From Dioscorea cayenensis subsp. rotundata (lineage: Eukaryota; Streptophyta; Magnoliopsida; Dioscoreales; Dioscoreaceae), in NCBI RefSeq assembly GCF_009730915.1, contig NC_052481.1, forward strand, positions 17,790,386-17,854,385: a stretch of 64,000 nucleotides of DNA, read 5' to 3'. The notes under the pieces were generated by a model, which made no database searches, had not been told where the DNA came from, and worked only from the letters and a program-made list of their open reading frames with translations. A program made the translations under genes and the position numbers. Shown piece after piece: positions 1 to 13,334 of the stretch (positions are counted from its first letter, which is position 1; each line of letters opens with the position of its first letter).

Positions 1-910
1 NNNNNNNNNNNNNNNNNNNNNNNNNNNNNNNNNNNNNNNNNNNNNNNNNNNNNNNNNNNNNNNNNNNNNNNNNNNNNNNNNNNNNNNNNNNNNNNNNNNN
101 NNNNNNNNNNNNNNNNNNNNNNNNNNNNNNNNNNNNNNNNNNNNNNNNNNNNNNNNNNNNNNNNNNNNNNNNNNNNNNNNNNNNNNNNNNNNNNNNNNNN
201 NNNNNNNNNNNNNNNNNNNNNNNNNNNNNNNNNNNNNNNNNNNNNNNNNNNNNNNNNNNNNNNNNNNNNNNNNNNNNNNNNNNNNNNNNNNNNNNNNNNN
301 NNNNNNNNNNNNNNNNNNNNNNNNNNNNNNNNNNNNNNNNNNNNNNNNNNNNNNNNNNNNNNNNNNNNNNNNNNNNNNNNNNNNNNNNNNNNNNNNNNNN
401 NNNNNNNNNNNNNNNNNNNNNNNNNNNNNNNNNNNNNNNNNNNNNNNNNNNNNNNNNNNNNNNNNNNNNNNNNNNNNNNNNNNNNNNNNNNNNNNNNNNN
501 NNNNNNNNNNNNNNNNNNNNNNNNNNNNNNNNNNNNNNNNNNNNNNNNNNNNNNNNNNNNNNNNNNNNNNNNNNNNNNNNNNNNNNNNNNNNNNNNNNNN
601 NNNNNNNNNNNNNNNNNNNNNNNNNNNNNNNNNNNNNNNNNNNNNNNNNNNNNNNNNNNNNNNNNNNNNNNNNNNNNNNNNNNNNNNNNNNNNNNNNNNN
701 NNNNNNNNNNNNNNNNNNNNNNNNNNNNNNNNNNNNNNNNNNNNNNNNNNNNNNNNNNNNNNNNNNNNNNNNNNNNNNNNNNNNNNNNNNNNNNNNNNNN
801 NNNNNNNNNNNNNNNNNNNNNNNNNNNNNNNNNNNNNNNNNNNNNNNNNNNNNNNNNNNNNNNNNNNNNNNNNNNNNNNNNNNNNNNNNNNNNNNNNNNN
901 NNNNNNNNNN
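1..910. other. Assembly gap (N), left edge of window
   Basis: All bases are N. The gap hides the 5' exons of the BSK-like gene whose later exons begin at 1204, so that copy cannot be judged complete or broken at its 5' end. Confidence 0.99.
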
Positions 911-1203
911 TATATCTATATATACCAACTTAATCACTTTGGGACTATCATTTTCTCTAATATGCCTTGTTGGTGTGTGTTTGTTTATTTTTGGTGGCCT
1001 CCTTGTGTAAATCAAATTCATCAAGCTATAGCATTGCTTAAAGTATCTAGCTTATGCAACCTTTTTTCTTTTCTTTTGTTATTATTGCAACTTTTTTTCT
1101 TTTCTTCTGTTATTATTATTATTGTTGTTTTTAGTAAATATAATACTTATGCCATTGTTTGCATTAATGTTGAAGGTTTGTTGATATTTTTGCTCTTTTA
1201 CAG

Positions 1204-2237
1204 GTTGATAATCCTTGTCTTTCTTGTTTCGGTCTTGTGAAAAATCACAGAAATGCTAGATGCTACACTGACATCGCTTACACGTCTCCAGAATGCGTAA
1301 GAGGTATTGACCTACCATTGCTTGAAATTCATTTGTTGTAGTTGGCAGCCATATTTGACCATATTATAGTTGTTTGGATGTGCTTTGATTTTCTTTTATT
1401 AAAAAAAAATATTATTATATATTTGGTTTTGTATCTTAATTAAAGTTGTCATTCAATAATTACTCTTAGCCAAATATAATTCTATGAACCCTTCCTACAA
1501 AAAGAAAAAAAAATTAACTTCTTTTATTTTTGTAGGAATGGACGTCCCTCGTAAAAATAAGATATTCACGTTTGGCCTTCTGCTACGAAATCTACTGAGT
1601 GGAAACCAAATTTCGAAAAAACAGGTAATTAGGCTTTAATTTATACATGCTAGATATGAGATATCGTAATTAATTTCTGCTTCTTTTCTTCTATTGACGC
1701 TCTTTTACACAGATTTTTTTTTTTTTAATTTTCATTAAGCATATGAGTGAACCAGTAGTCAGTGCAATTCACTTTTCTATGAGCCAAAAGCATTATAGCT
1801 TTGCACACACAAATTATCTTTTTGCATTTGTTTTTATTCAAAATAATTTGTGATCTATTTGTTATATCATGTTTCATGTTTCCAGGAAATAGAAGTTCGT
1901 TTCGGTAAAAAATTCCCTATCATTCTCGATTCTCGTTTGAATGGTGAATATTCCGCTGAAGAAGCAACTGCGTTGGTGGGCTTTGCTGAACAATGGATGC
2001 AATATAACCCTGATAATGATCGATTCACTATAAATGATGTTATTGCAGCCCTTGCAAAAATTCAAAGCAATGCTGCGGTGAGCAATTCCTGATTTCATTT
2101 TTGATATCTATATAAAAAATGAATGAAAAATGATGTTATCTTCCCAATTTTGTCCTGAAGTCAGTGAGGTGTGATGCTTTGTCACAATCAATGCAGAGAC
2201 CATCGAATGGAATGCCAGGGGCTGAGGGGCAAGATAA
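1204..2237 (+). pseudogene. BSK-like receptor-like cytoplasmic pseudokinase, copy 1 (3' part only)
   Basis: Three exons of the C-terminal kinase lobe of a brassinosteroid-signalling-kinase (BSK) homologue are visible: 1204-1303, 1536-1624 and 1886-2076. Each has AG acceptor and GT donor sites, and the frame is continuous. Recognisable family blocks are NPCLSCFGLVKN (activation-segment region), FTFGLLLRNLLSG, and DVIAALAKIQSNAA at the end of the lobe. BSKs are membrane-tethered pseudokinases acting below BRI1, with a C-terminal TPR domain. After the 2077 donor the next exon seems to start near 2219 (about 19 nt remain) and is cut by a copia LTR at 2238, so the TPR domain is lost. The 5' exons lie in the gap. 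The rest of the lobe has no stop or shift, unlike copy 2 at 31046-34466, so this may have been the functional copy before the LTR insertion. Family assignment is from recalled BSK sequences, not a search. Confidence 0.72.
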
Positions 2238-2845
2238 TGTTGGAGTGATTGAAGCCTGAAAGTTGATGAAGCTGCTGAAGTTCAGATGTTGGAGTTCAAG
2301 AGTTGCTGAAATCAGAAGCTGGAAATGCTGCGGGTGTTCAAGAGCTTAGGCTTTACTGTTTTGCTGAAGAAGCTCTTTTGTTAATGTTTTAAAGTTAAAG
2401 ATGGATGGCTAAGATTACATCATCTCAGGATGTAGTTAAGTTCTAAGCTATCTAAGTCAATTGGGTTTAGTCAGCTTGTATTAACTTAAGTTATCTTTCT
2501 GAGTTGTGCTAGGTGTGGTCTACTATATATATTTGAATGCTTTTGTGACTGTTAGAGTAATGAGAATGTGAATTCAGTGGGTAAAATTTGTGCTTTTACT
2601 CTGTTTTCCGTGAAACTTCCTGAGAGTTCTTTGAACACTGCTCATCTTCTTCAAACCTTTTTCCTGTGATCAAGATCAACATGTGGTATCTGAGATACGA
2701 TTCAAAAGCTTCAGTGGTTGCCATGGCTTCTACCTCAACTTCAGATCTTTCTCTTCCCTCCTTGCCCATGTTCAAAGTGTCAGCGTGAAACTCCAGCAAA
2801 TTGAGGGTTGGTCAAAGGTGTTCGATAAAATACTAGTAGTGTTAT
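2238..2845 (+). mobile_element. Truncated copia element: 5' LTR and start of gag
   Basis: The LTR runs 2238-2681, starting TGTTGGAG and ending in CA. It is followed by TGGTATCTGAGATA, a degraded Met-tRNA primer-binding site (usual form TGGTATCAGAGC). About 35 bases later an ATG opens a gag-like leader (MASTSTSDLSLPSLPMFK), as in many plant copia gags, followed by a stop within a few codons. No protease, integrase or reverse transcriptase follows, because the sequence gives way to the CACTA-type element near 2846. The 5-bp flank before the LTR is GATAA. It interrupts the BSK-like gene on its left. Both LTR boundaries are inferred from TG/CA ends and the primer site. Confidence 0.7.
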
Positions 2846-2866
2846 GACTATTCAATCAGTGAAAGG

Positions 2867-3200
2867 GTAAATCAGCACGGTAAAATTAGCATGGAAATGG
2901 AGGGGTACCAAAAATTAACCATGCCTATAGCACTAGTCACAAATATATTTTGGCACCATTTTTTTAATGCCGTGCCAAACTTTGTCACTATTTTCAGCAC
3001 GGTTTTTTACTATTGTGCCAACCATTGCCATTGATGTTTGGCACGGACTTTGATTCTACATTTGACACTATTTTGGCACTGTTTTATTGATTCAGTATTT
3101 GGCACGATTTTTAGCACGATTTTATATATTATACTTTTTTTCACGATATTTGACACAGTTTTTGATAAAACTTTTTTATTACGGCTTTCGGCACGCTTTT
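2867..3200. repeat. Left subterminal repeat array of the CACTA element
   Basis: The segment contains many variants of a GGCACGG core (TTTGGCACGG, TTTAGCACGATTT, TTTCGGCACGC, and GCCGTGCC in inverse). Spacing is irregular, about 20-45 bases. The same motif recurs at 23540-24330 near the other end. Clustered short motifs next to the termini are the usual architecture of transposase-binding sites in CACTA elements. That function is inferred from the family. Confidence 0.7.
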
Positions 3201-3550
3201 GTCTAATCTGTGAAAAAAATAATTTATATGAAATTAATTTTATTTAATTTTTTTTAATTGCACTAGTTAAAAATTTTGAATTACCAAACAAATTAACAGT
3301 ACATATAGATGCCCTATATATACATTGGAAATCATGTAGTATAACTATACAAACACTTGTATCAAAACAACATTAAAATTCCATTACACATGCAACATTA
3401 AAATTCAGTATTGCAGCCTTGTTGCTGGGGAACAAACAAGATCCTGGCTGATAACATTTGCAGAACAAAAATTTTAATTAGATTATTTCAATCACCGAAA
3501 ACAGGGTCTCTTCCCCGGAAATTCATATAATGAACATTAAGAGTGGCACT

Positions 3551-5896
<2,346 letters not shown>

Positions 5897-6157
5897 CTAC
5901 ACCAGAGGAAGAAAAACAAATGGCGGGCTTAATACAACCTCTGAAAATAAAAAGATTAAGCTTGTTAGTCATGCAGCTGCAATGTTCATTGTTCAGCATG
6001 ACAACAATTTAATTTCTAGTGCACTTTACATTGATCATAAATTACTTTGTCATGTCAATATCATACCTGCCACATAGCATCCATGAGAGTAAATATGAAA
6101 TACAAAATGCATCAGGACCTAAGAGACAGCAATGGAATGAGGAAATATGAATGATAC

Positions 6158-6225
6158 CTGGCAGTGTGATGACTGCCATCTTTATGTTCCTCTACTTCAA
6201 TTGTGATTGCTTGTGCAGGGCATAT
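6158..6225 (-). pseudogene. Single exon of mitochondrial complex I 23-kDa subunit (NDUFS8/TYKY)
   Basis: One 68-nt exon encodes [20 protein letters not shown]. This matches the segment at the end of the first 4Fe-4S cluster motif of the plant NADH:ubiquinone oxidoreductase 23-kDa subunit (family form [20 protein letters not shown]). It is bounded by CAG at 6226-6228 and a GT donor at 6157-6156. The rest of the gene, including both complete CxxCxxC motifs, is not nearby. The upstream DUF616 exon ends in phase 0 and this exon starts in phase 0, so splicing would keep the frame. It ends in phase 2, whereas the next TPI exon expects phase 0, so the frame would be lost there. The identification rests on about 22 residues but the match is distinctive. 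Confidence 0.8.
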
Positions 6226-6314
6226 CTGATTAACAATTAAAATCTCATTTATCATTGGTCATACATGTAAAAGTACTATAATTCAAAAATAAATAAATAA
6301 AAATTGCAGCTCAC

Positions 6315-7366
6315 CTTCATTGTCGTGTTAAGTTGAAAGATATTCTCTCTCTCTGTCCAACTTTGATGTCCACCAAATAGTGGAGGATTTGCTTTCTCAT
6401 CCATTGTGATATATGACAACCTTTTAGGAATGGTATTAGGAGTTCTCCTTGGGATTACTATGGCCTCAGGATCAGTGAGAAGAATTGGGCAACCTACATA
6501 AAACAAAAAAAATGTGAGACCTTTGAGAAAGCTGGAAGTTGGAAAGAAAGAAGCTGTCCAATAATAAACTCACGATGTTGTGGTTTTGGTGACAGCCCAA
6601 TGCTGTCTAACATATTGAGCACTTTGCTATCTTTTTTACACAAAGCTGCATATAACACAACTCATTACAAACCATTTGAGATTAGAACAATTATAAGGCA
6701 TATCAAATCTTCAAGTTTAGTGTTTCAACTTATTTAAGAAAAAGGGGTGCTGTAATCATAAGCAAAGTTTCAAATTCATAAAAAAAAGGAGTAAGCACTG
6801 GAAATTAAATATTGAAAGGCCAACATTTTTATAATCACAAAACAACCCCAGAAATGAATTCATCACTACTGCTATCTACTTTATACCTCCATCATGAATA
6901 ACAACAAAACTCATACAAAGATCATTAACATCTAAAACAATTATTAAATCCAAATACCAGTTTATGCACCAACACTCTACAAGACAAGTGATTTAATGTT
7001 CTTTGATAATAAAAAAATTAGTGATTTGGATTGAGGAAATGACAAGAAGGAAACTAGTTTCTAAAATGTTCATTTCATTTCATATTACTCAGTCCAAACA
7101 CACACCAAAAGAGGCTAAAATTTGAAGAAAAATAAAAATGAGATTTTTTCCGAATGGAAATGAAAGCACATACCTGATAAGAATCTGATATTGGAACTAC
7201 ACGACCAAACATAAAACAACAGCGCGATAAGAATGAGCAACATCCAAACAATGGCCGACACAAAGACAAGCCGGACAAAGCCTCTACTCCAGATCATCTT
7301 GATAGGGTCCTGAGCCGCCCTCCCCGGAGAAAATTTACCATCCTCCTCCTCGTCCTCTTTATTCAA
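6315..7366 (-). pseudogene. DUF616 (TOD1/MUCI70-like) membrane protein fragment, N-terminal exons
   Basis: Three exons can be read: about 7366-7174, 6645-6574 and 6493-6315. The first encodes an acidic head, then KMIWSRGFVRLVFVSAIVWM and a further hydrophobic run with the look of a type II signal anchor. The second gives LCVKKDSKVLNMLDSIGLSP. The third gives CPILLTDPEAIVIP and PLFGGHQSWTEREN, ending NTTMK. This order matches plant DUF616 proteins, putative Golgi-type transferases, of which only the N-terminal quarter is present. Intron phases agree across all three exons and no stop interrupts them. There is no ATG at the start of the first open segment: an in-frame TGA lies just upstream and the first Met is in KMIWSR. 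The next exon on the strand belongs to NDUFS8, so the DUF616 catalytic region is missing. Family name is recalled, not searched. Confidence 0.72.
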
Positions 7367-7827
7367 AAATCACAAAAACAAACCAAATCACACAATCTCC
7401 ACCACCAAATCTAGAAATCCATCCAAAAAGAAGCAATCTTTCGTTGTTCTCTAACCTTTATACCGCGATGTTTGGCTACTCCGATCTGTCCTATGTGCAA
7501 CTCGCATAGACATTAACACCCCTCGAGCTCAATTGGAAATGAATCTTGGAGATCAAGAACACATCTTTGGATCAAAAATCAAGAAAATTTCCAGAATGGA
7601 AGGGATTTGGGTAGGGATGGACGTTTTGGGGAGATTGGGAAGAGTGAAGGGAGGGAAAAGGATGCAGATCTGGGAGAGTGATGAATTGAAGCTAGAGCAA
7701 ATCCTGGAAAAAGTCCCCTGTTGCAAAGCAAGTTCTTGTAAATATCATAAAGTTCATCCAGAGTATAATCATCATTTAACTAGTATTTCTGTGGGCCCCA
7801 GCCTTGTTTCCATTCATTTGTAAAGAC

Positions 7828-8450
7828 CATAGTTATCAAACCCGGACCGGCCCGGCGGTCGGACCGGTTGACCCGGTGACCCGGTGCTTCAACCGGTCCG
7901 GGTCTTTAATTAGACCGGTTATGCAATCAATCCGTTCTGACCCGCATTGACCCGCTTTGACCCGGTGGTTAGACCGGTTGACCCAGCGGTCGGACTGATT
8001 GATCCGGCGGTCGAACCAGTTGACCCGGCGGTCAGACCAATTGACCCAGTTTGATTTGTAATTTCAATTTTGAACTTTGGTTATATATTGGATTGAGTTT
8101 GGTTTGATAGTTTGATGATAAATTTAAACTTTTATTGCGAATTAGTATTGTTATGTATTGATATTATGTGAAGTTTGAGCTTTTTTCCTCTTTTCTACTA
8201 CTTCCAAATCAAAGATTAGCAATTATTTTGTATTTTTTCCATCAAATTATTTATTTGATAACTAATAATTCATGGATATTATTATGATATATTATTATAT
8301 AATTAAAAACTAATTTATAATTTTAAAAATAATATTTTAAAATATTTTTATCAACCCAGCATTGACCCAAATGACCCGACGGTTGAACCAATTGACCCGT
8401 GACCCAGAGTCTTGACCGGGTCAATGCCCGGGCCGGGTCTGATAACTATG
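7828..8450. mobile_element. hAT-type MITE, 623 bp
   Basis: The terminal inverted repeats are CATAGTTATCAAACCCGG and, from the other end, CATAGTTATCAGACCCGG. An exact 8-bp target duplication GTAAAGAC flanks it (7820-7827 and 8451-8458). The TIR begins with the CAnnG form seen in hAT elements. The ends are GC-rich and built of diverged repeats of GACCGGTTGACCCGGCGGTC-like units, and the middle (about 8060-8350) is AT-rich. There is no coding capacity. The paralogous LTR copy at 24568 has a single GTAAAGAC at the matching place, giving a natural empty site. Confidence 0.93.
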
Positions 8451-8597
8451 GTAAAGACCTTTTAGTCCGGGATTCTTGACCTCGTTCCATGCAAACCTTG
8501 AAAACCGAGAGGAGCTTGTTCACATTATTTGGTAGCCATCTAGTTCTCACTTTCTCTCTCTCTAGAAACCTTAAAAAAAAGAAAAAAAAGGGATGAG

Positions 8598-9165
8598 ATG
8601 AAGCTCATTGAGCTGGCTTCTACTCTCTCTATCTCACAATCAAAGGTTGAAGCTTTTGGTCTCTTCATGATCACACTAGTTTGCTTAGTGTTTTTCGCCA
8701 AAACGCAAGATCCTTCCAGAGCCACAAAGCATCTACTCATGCAGACCCAATCATGTGTGGCTCTTCACATGTCCTGAGTCCATGGTTCAGGAACTCAAAG
8801 GAGACTCCTTTTGTGTTTTATTTTGGCAATCAGTTGGGGGATGTGGCTGATGAGAAGTTGGAGTTTAACAAGATGATTAATGATGGTATGGCTAGTGATT
8901 TGGTGCTTGTTGATGATGTTGTCATGGTGACTTTCAGGGATGTGTTTTATGGGTAGAAGTCATTCGTTGAAGTTGGTGGAGGGACTGGAACTATGGCAAG
9001 AGCTATAGCTCATGTTTCTCCTTGAGATTTAAGTACACTATTCTTGATCTGCCTCATGAGGTTAATACTGTGAAGGAAGCCATTAGTCTTGTTGAGTATG
9101 TTGGTGGTGTTATGTTTGTCTCTGTTCCTCTTGCTAACGCCACTCTCTTGTTGGATAACTTCTAA
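8598..9165 (+). pseudogene. Plant O-methyltransferase first-exon fragment (copy A, in LTR)
   Basis: The fragment starts at an ATG with MKLIELASTLSISQSKVEAF, the start of the winged-helix dimerisation domain of caffeate/resveratrol-type class I O-methyltransferases. It later reaches SPWFRNSKETPF and VEVGGGTGTMARAIAH, the SAM-binding glycine motif. These enzymes methylate phenylpropanoid hydroxyls using S-adenosylmethionine. About 75 nt present in copy B (TPVSYVLVKAKTLSNTPF region) are deleted after KHLL, shifting the frame. A TAG interrupts before the SAM motif, and another indel follows ARAIAH. The sequence ends near the first exon boundary, and the catalytic His region of exon 2 is absent. 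It sits inside the solo-LTR-like unit, with upstream sequence shared with copy B. Confidence 0.82.
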
Positions 9166-11630
9166 TACCCCAACATATAGCATGTCAAAGCCATTCTCGC
9201 AGACCCCTAGAAGTTGCTTTAGTGTCGACTGGAGTCTTAGAAGTTGAAGGATTCTCTTTTTAAGTAAGTAATCCCCCGAGAACTCATGTTTTCATTATTT
9301 GAAGAATTTCTTTTTCTTGGCAAAATTATTATCTATTGTCAAATAGGTATTTTCATGTATTTCTGATTTATGGTTTTAATTAGCTATGGACTTAGTATTT
9401 ATGTTTTGGTATGTTATTTTTAGAATGGCTACTACTTATCTTGAAACGTTAATGCATCCTATATATTAGAATATTTGGTTGTAACCAGTTCCTTATTTAT
9501 CTATTTGTTCTTATACGATGGGGTTAAGATCATATTATGGTATGATGATAAGATCAAGTATCTTGAGTTAATGTATAGTGGATGCTTTTATGTTTTAAAG
9601 GGTGTATGTTAATTATTGATAATATTGAGTCAATGTACAGGTTTGATGGGCTTATATGTGTTTAGAGAAAATGTTAATGTGGGTGAATGCTAGATGTGAA
9701 TACATCAAGAGAAATGTTGTACTACAACCCTAAGGCAAGGTTGAGTCTTGATTTTCAGGTTTTAACTTACTATCTGTGGTGGAGATCATAGCTTTTCCTT
9801 GATGGTATCCTTACTAAAATTGAGGTTAACACTTGGGAAATAAATTAAATGAATTGGTGGTTTAGAGTCAATATTTCAAGGTTTATTGGGCTGGATTATT
9901 ACAGATTTGAGACTTCGACATTCTATGTTCATGTATGAAATTGCTAGAATGAATTTTTCTTTTTTAAGTTATGATAATGAGTTGAATGGGAATTTTGGCC
10001 TAAATTCGGAGGTCATAGAAGCACAATTTCCAGACGATTAAAATTGAAAAGTTGTAATGATTTCTTTGATCTATCTACCTGCCAAATTTCATGTTTATTG
10101 GATTTGTAGTTTATGAGGTATGACCCATTAAAAAGAATTGCACATGATGACATCTATATGCAGCATCTTCAGATTTAACACGATCTTTCTCATTCTTGGA
10201 GACTAAATTGGGTCAAGTATTAAACAAGGAAAAAGGTTCAAAATTTTCCTAAGTTTCATACTACAAAATATCTTTGTATTTGATGTTAAATTCTGGGAAT
10301 TATGCATTCTGAAATGAGACATGTTAGAAGTATTGATAAGCAGAGCTTGTGAGATAAATGTACAGAGTGATTAGTTTTTAGTAATGATTTGGGCAATTAT
10401 TTATTTAATTTTGTAAGTAATTTCTGTATTTTCAGTTATTTTTCCTAAAGTGGGATTTTGAAATTCTGTATTTAGCTCATGTGAGTATTTGAGATAAACT
10501 TATGAATATTCTGTATTTTGGCTTTGAAATCATCCGATGTTTTTGGTCTCCAAATGAGCGATATGCAACCCCATCGCTGGGGGTTAAACCCCGACCTTGT
10601 CGACAAGTAATTTTTCGAAAGTGAGGCTGAGATTTCATGCACGTGTCCGTTCGGTGAAATAATCAACGACCACTCGGGTATTCGATCTCGGGACACCGAG
10701 GGTAAATAAATAATTTCGTTATTTTTGGGCTCGGATGCATCACTGAGGGATAAACAAATGACCTTTGGCACTTACGGTGAATTTGGAGACATACTCGGAT
10801 TTTGTTATTTATGCTTTATCCTCCGGGTTTTGATAATACTATTTGGTGCTATTGATTTTTGTACAAATTTCAGATTCGCATTCCTGGTTTTCAAAATTTT
10901 GATGAACGACTTACTTGGAAATATTCTTTTATTAGAATATTATACTCTGTATTTTGTTAAATTGTGATTTCGGAGACTTGTGTTATTCTGAAAATCCGGT
11001 ATACTTGAAAAGTCATTTTTTTGTAATTTCTAATTTAGTCTAACTATCATTTGGAGACTTATGCTCATGATATTTAAAAAATTTTCTATATTTCTGATTT
11101 ACAACTGGGAATCTAGTATTATTTTGATTACAATATTCTTAAATAGTGGTATTACTTGAGAACTATACCTCTGTTGAATTATTTATTTTGTATCGTTTAA
11201 ACTATGTTTAAACTTTGAGTTATTCTTAATATTTGAATCAAGATTTATGAATCCTGTTGTTTTAAATCACTTTCTGGATTACTTACTGGGCTAGTTTAGC
11301 TCATGGATTTGTCTTAAATCCTTTTTAGATCAAGAGTGGTAGACCATGGTGGATCTTGAAAGACTGCCTGTAGATGTTGCTTGTCCTGTTGTAAAATTGT
11401 AGTCCTTGTCATTGTCTATCACTATGTTCCTGTATTTTGTATTTCTGGACTTCTTGTACCTTTGCATTGTGTACTTTGTAGAGTCTGTAATCCTGTAACC
11501 CAGTTGTTTTGTTATAGTTTTGTTTGTCCTAAATCAGGTTCTGAGGCCTTGCAGGTCTACTTGGTTCACGCCTTGTGGATCTGCGGCCGTTTGTCTGCGC
11601 ACCGGGTCCGGCGAGCCGGGTTCGGGGCGT
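9166..11630. other. Non-coding remainder of solo-LTR copy A
   Basis: No gene is seen. The sequence is co-linear with 25384-28003 in copy B, sharing GGTTAAACCCCGACCTTGTC, CACCGAGGGTAAA and AGATCAAGAGTGGTAGACC, so it is LTR body. Open frames here are not conserved between the two copies. Confidence 0.6.
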
Positions 11631-11996
11631 GACAATTTCACAACAGTCCAATATGTCATCACGTCAAGATGTTCAATTATAATGTAGAAAAATGGATCAA
11701 TTGGTTGTTCACTCTTGTGCCATTCCATGAAAAAACAATATTACCAAGATAGGCAAGTATACCTATAGTTATTACACAATTCATTCAAAATAGTATTTAA
11801 AATTGGCAACATCTTCAAATACCAAGTATGAACCAAAACAAAGTGGACTTCCCATGAATCAGCTGCTACTAGTAGCAACAGGCATAATTAAAATCTGACA
11901 AAATATTGCTCCATACAACTATATGAAACTTAATAACACCGTAAAATGGACTAACATTTTCAATCCACAATGAGTTTGAGATGCTTAGATTCATAC

Positions 11997-12165
11997 CGAA
12001 CCCATAGAAATCTTCTTCCTAAGCAGTGGTCTTTCTGTTCCTTTCCAATGTCTGGGCATAATCTGAACTAATACTATAAGCATATTTGTACTTGGAGTCT
12101 GGATTTAGCAATGTATTGTATGCATGCTTAATTTGCATGAATTTCTCCTGGGCGTTTGGCCGGTA
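11997..12165 (-). pseudogene. DnaJ (J-domain) protein fragment
   Basis: The minus strand encodes RPNAQEKFMQIKHAYNTLLN, then DSKYKYAYSISSDYAQTLER and EEDFYGFG. This matches helix III of a J-domain and the adjacent linker of a plant chloroplast-type DnaJ protein, an Hsp70 co-chaperone. A TAG stands where the family usually has Gln, just before EEDFYGFG, so the fragment is a pseudo-exon. A GT donor follows at 11996-11995. Helices I-II and the HPD motif are not nearby. The upstream boundary is approximate. It lies inside the CACTA-type element in the same orientation as the other captured fragments. Confidence 0.7.
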
Positions 12166-13254
12166 AATAAGGATCAAATAATTATTTACTACAACAAGTA
12201 TCTCTTATTTACGTAATATTGGCACCCAGAAATATAAGAAACTTAAAACAGAACATTCTAATAAATAAAAAATCTTTAAGAGATTTACAGAAAGCCAAAT
12301 GCCTAAATATTTCTCAACAGTCTAATTAACATATCAAAAATTTGATCTGAGTTTCATCATTATACCATATTTCTCTTCAATGAAGACTATATAACTAGTT
12401 CATCAAGGCGGTTCATCATACATTATAACAGAAAATGAAAACTTTGTCTGTCAACTCCTGCTTTATTCTGGCAACTTTGATTAGTGCAAACCTTGTTGAT
12501 ATGTGCGTAATAATTGGTGCTTTTTAGCTATTTCATCTTTGACTTAAATGCATGTCCGCAACTTTGAAAGGGTGTTGGTCTTGCAAATTAGGCTTGTGTA
12601 ACAGGTTTATTTGACATTCTAATCACTAATCAGATGTATTTAAGGAAGCGAAACTGTTTCACATTGATCATAGTTTTACTTCTCTTTTTTCCCAACATTT
12701 TGGTACTAATTACAAACTTTGAAAGTTCTTTATGACTTCTATGTTTCTATCATGTGCCAGCTACACTAGGTTTTCCTTTGGGTGTATTCTTGATAATAAA
12801 ATGCATTGAGCTCTAGTAACATTCGATTTAAATATATTATGCAAGACATGGCATCATTGGACACCTAGATCAAGAGTTTTGTTTGTAGATATGTATAATC
12901 TGTCAGTGTGAAGATTGGTCATCAATAGGGAGATCACATAAAATAGTGAGGGATGTAATAATTATGAAGATCAACTATAGACTGTTATATCTTGTCAAAA
13001 AAAAAAAAATTATAGGTTGTTTTGTAGCTGATGATCAATAAATAAATGATGCCTTATCACCTCTTGACAAAATCTTGGACTAAGGCCAACAACATAAGCA
13101 AAATATAACACTTTCGAGGAACAATAGAAAAACAGTGACAAGCTTATGGCATTCAATACTTCAAGCATGTTAAAAACTTAAAAACAATGTTATTACCTCG
13201 ATACAATCATACAAACAATGAAGAAAAAAATTAGGGGAAAACAAGGCTGCATAC

Positions 13255-13334
13255 TCCTTGAATTCTCTTTCCATTTACCAGGCACTTTGGCTCACTCGCC
13301 CTCTTCTTGACGTATTGGTAAACAAGCTTCCCAC
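13255..13334 (-). pseudogene. RPL34: Single exon of 60S ribosomal protein L34 (eL34)
   Basis: The 80-nt exon encodes [20 protein letters not shown] followed by NGKRIQG. This corresponds to the conserved eL34 block [27 protein letters not shown] with several substitutions at otherwise invariant positions (GPKCPV reads EPKCLV). The exon has an AG acceptor at 13336-13335 and a GT donor after GGA. Neither flanking exon is visible within 1 kb. It is the most upstream of the minus-strand captured fragments, and its decay suggests a non-functional passenger. Confidence 0.8.

Larger units (their letters stand above)
7790..11634 (+). mobile_element. Solo-LTR-like retroelement copy A, carrying an O-methyltransferase fragment
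   Basis: The unit starts TGTGGGCCCC and ends GGGGCGTGACA. It is flanked by a perfect 5-bp direct repeat ATTTC (7785-7789 and 11635-11639), the footprint of LTR-retrotransposon integration. Without the MITE at 7828-8450 it is about 3.2 kb. A second copy at 24568-28007 has a different 5-bp flank, showing that the whole unit is the mobile piece. The last 300 bases (ATCAAGAGTGGTAGACC to GCGAGCCGGGTTCGGGGCGT) resemble the 3' end of long gypsy LTRs. The 5' part holds an O-methyltransferase first-exon relic. No internal retroelement genes are present, so a solo LTR is the simplest reading. Confidence 0.78.

Noticed and set aside
962..1240. 92-residue hydrophobic open frame
   Set aside because: It spans a T-rich intron and overlaps the BSK-like exon at 1204 in another frame.
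2931..2945. CACTAGTCACAAA at 2931 as the left CACTA terminus
   Set aside because: It starts with CACTA, but the GGCACG-spaced terminal repeat pattern begins about 80 bases further left (CAGCACGG at 2873), matching the right end better.
7533..7823. 96-residue plus-strand frame beside the DUF616 fragment
   Set aside because: No known family, and it crosses the boundary of the solo LTR and MITE insertion at 7790-7828, so it cannot be an ancestral gene.
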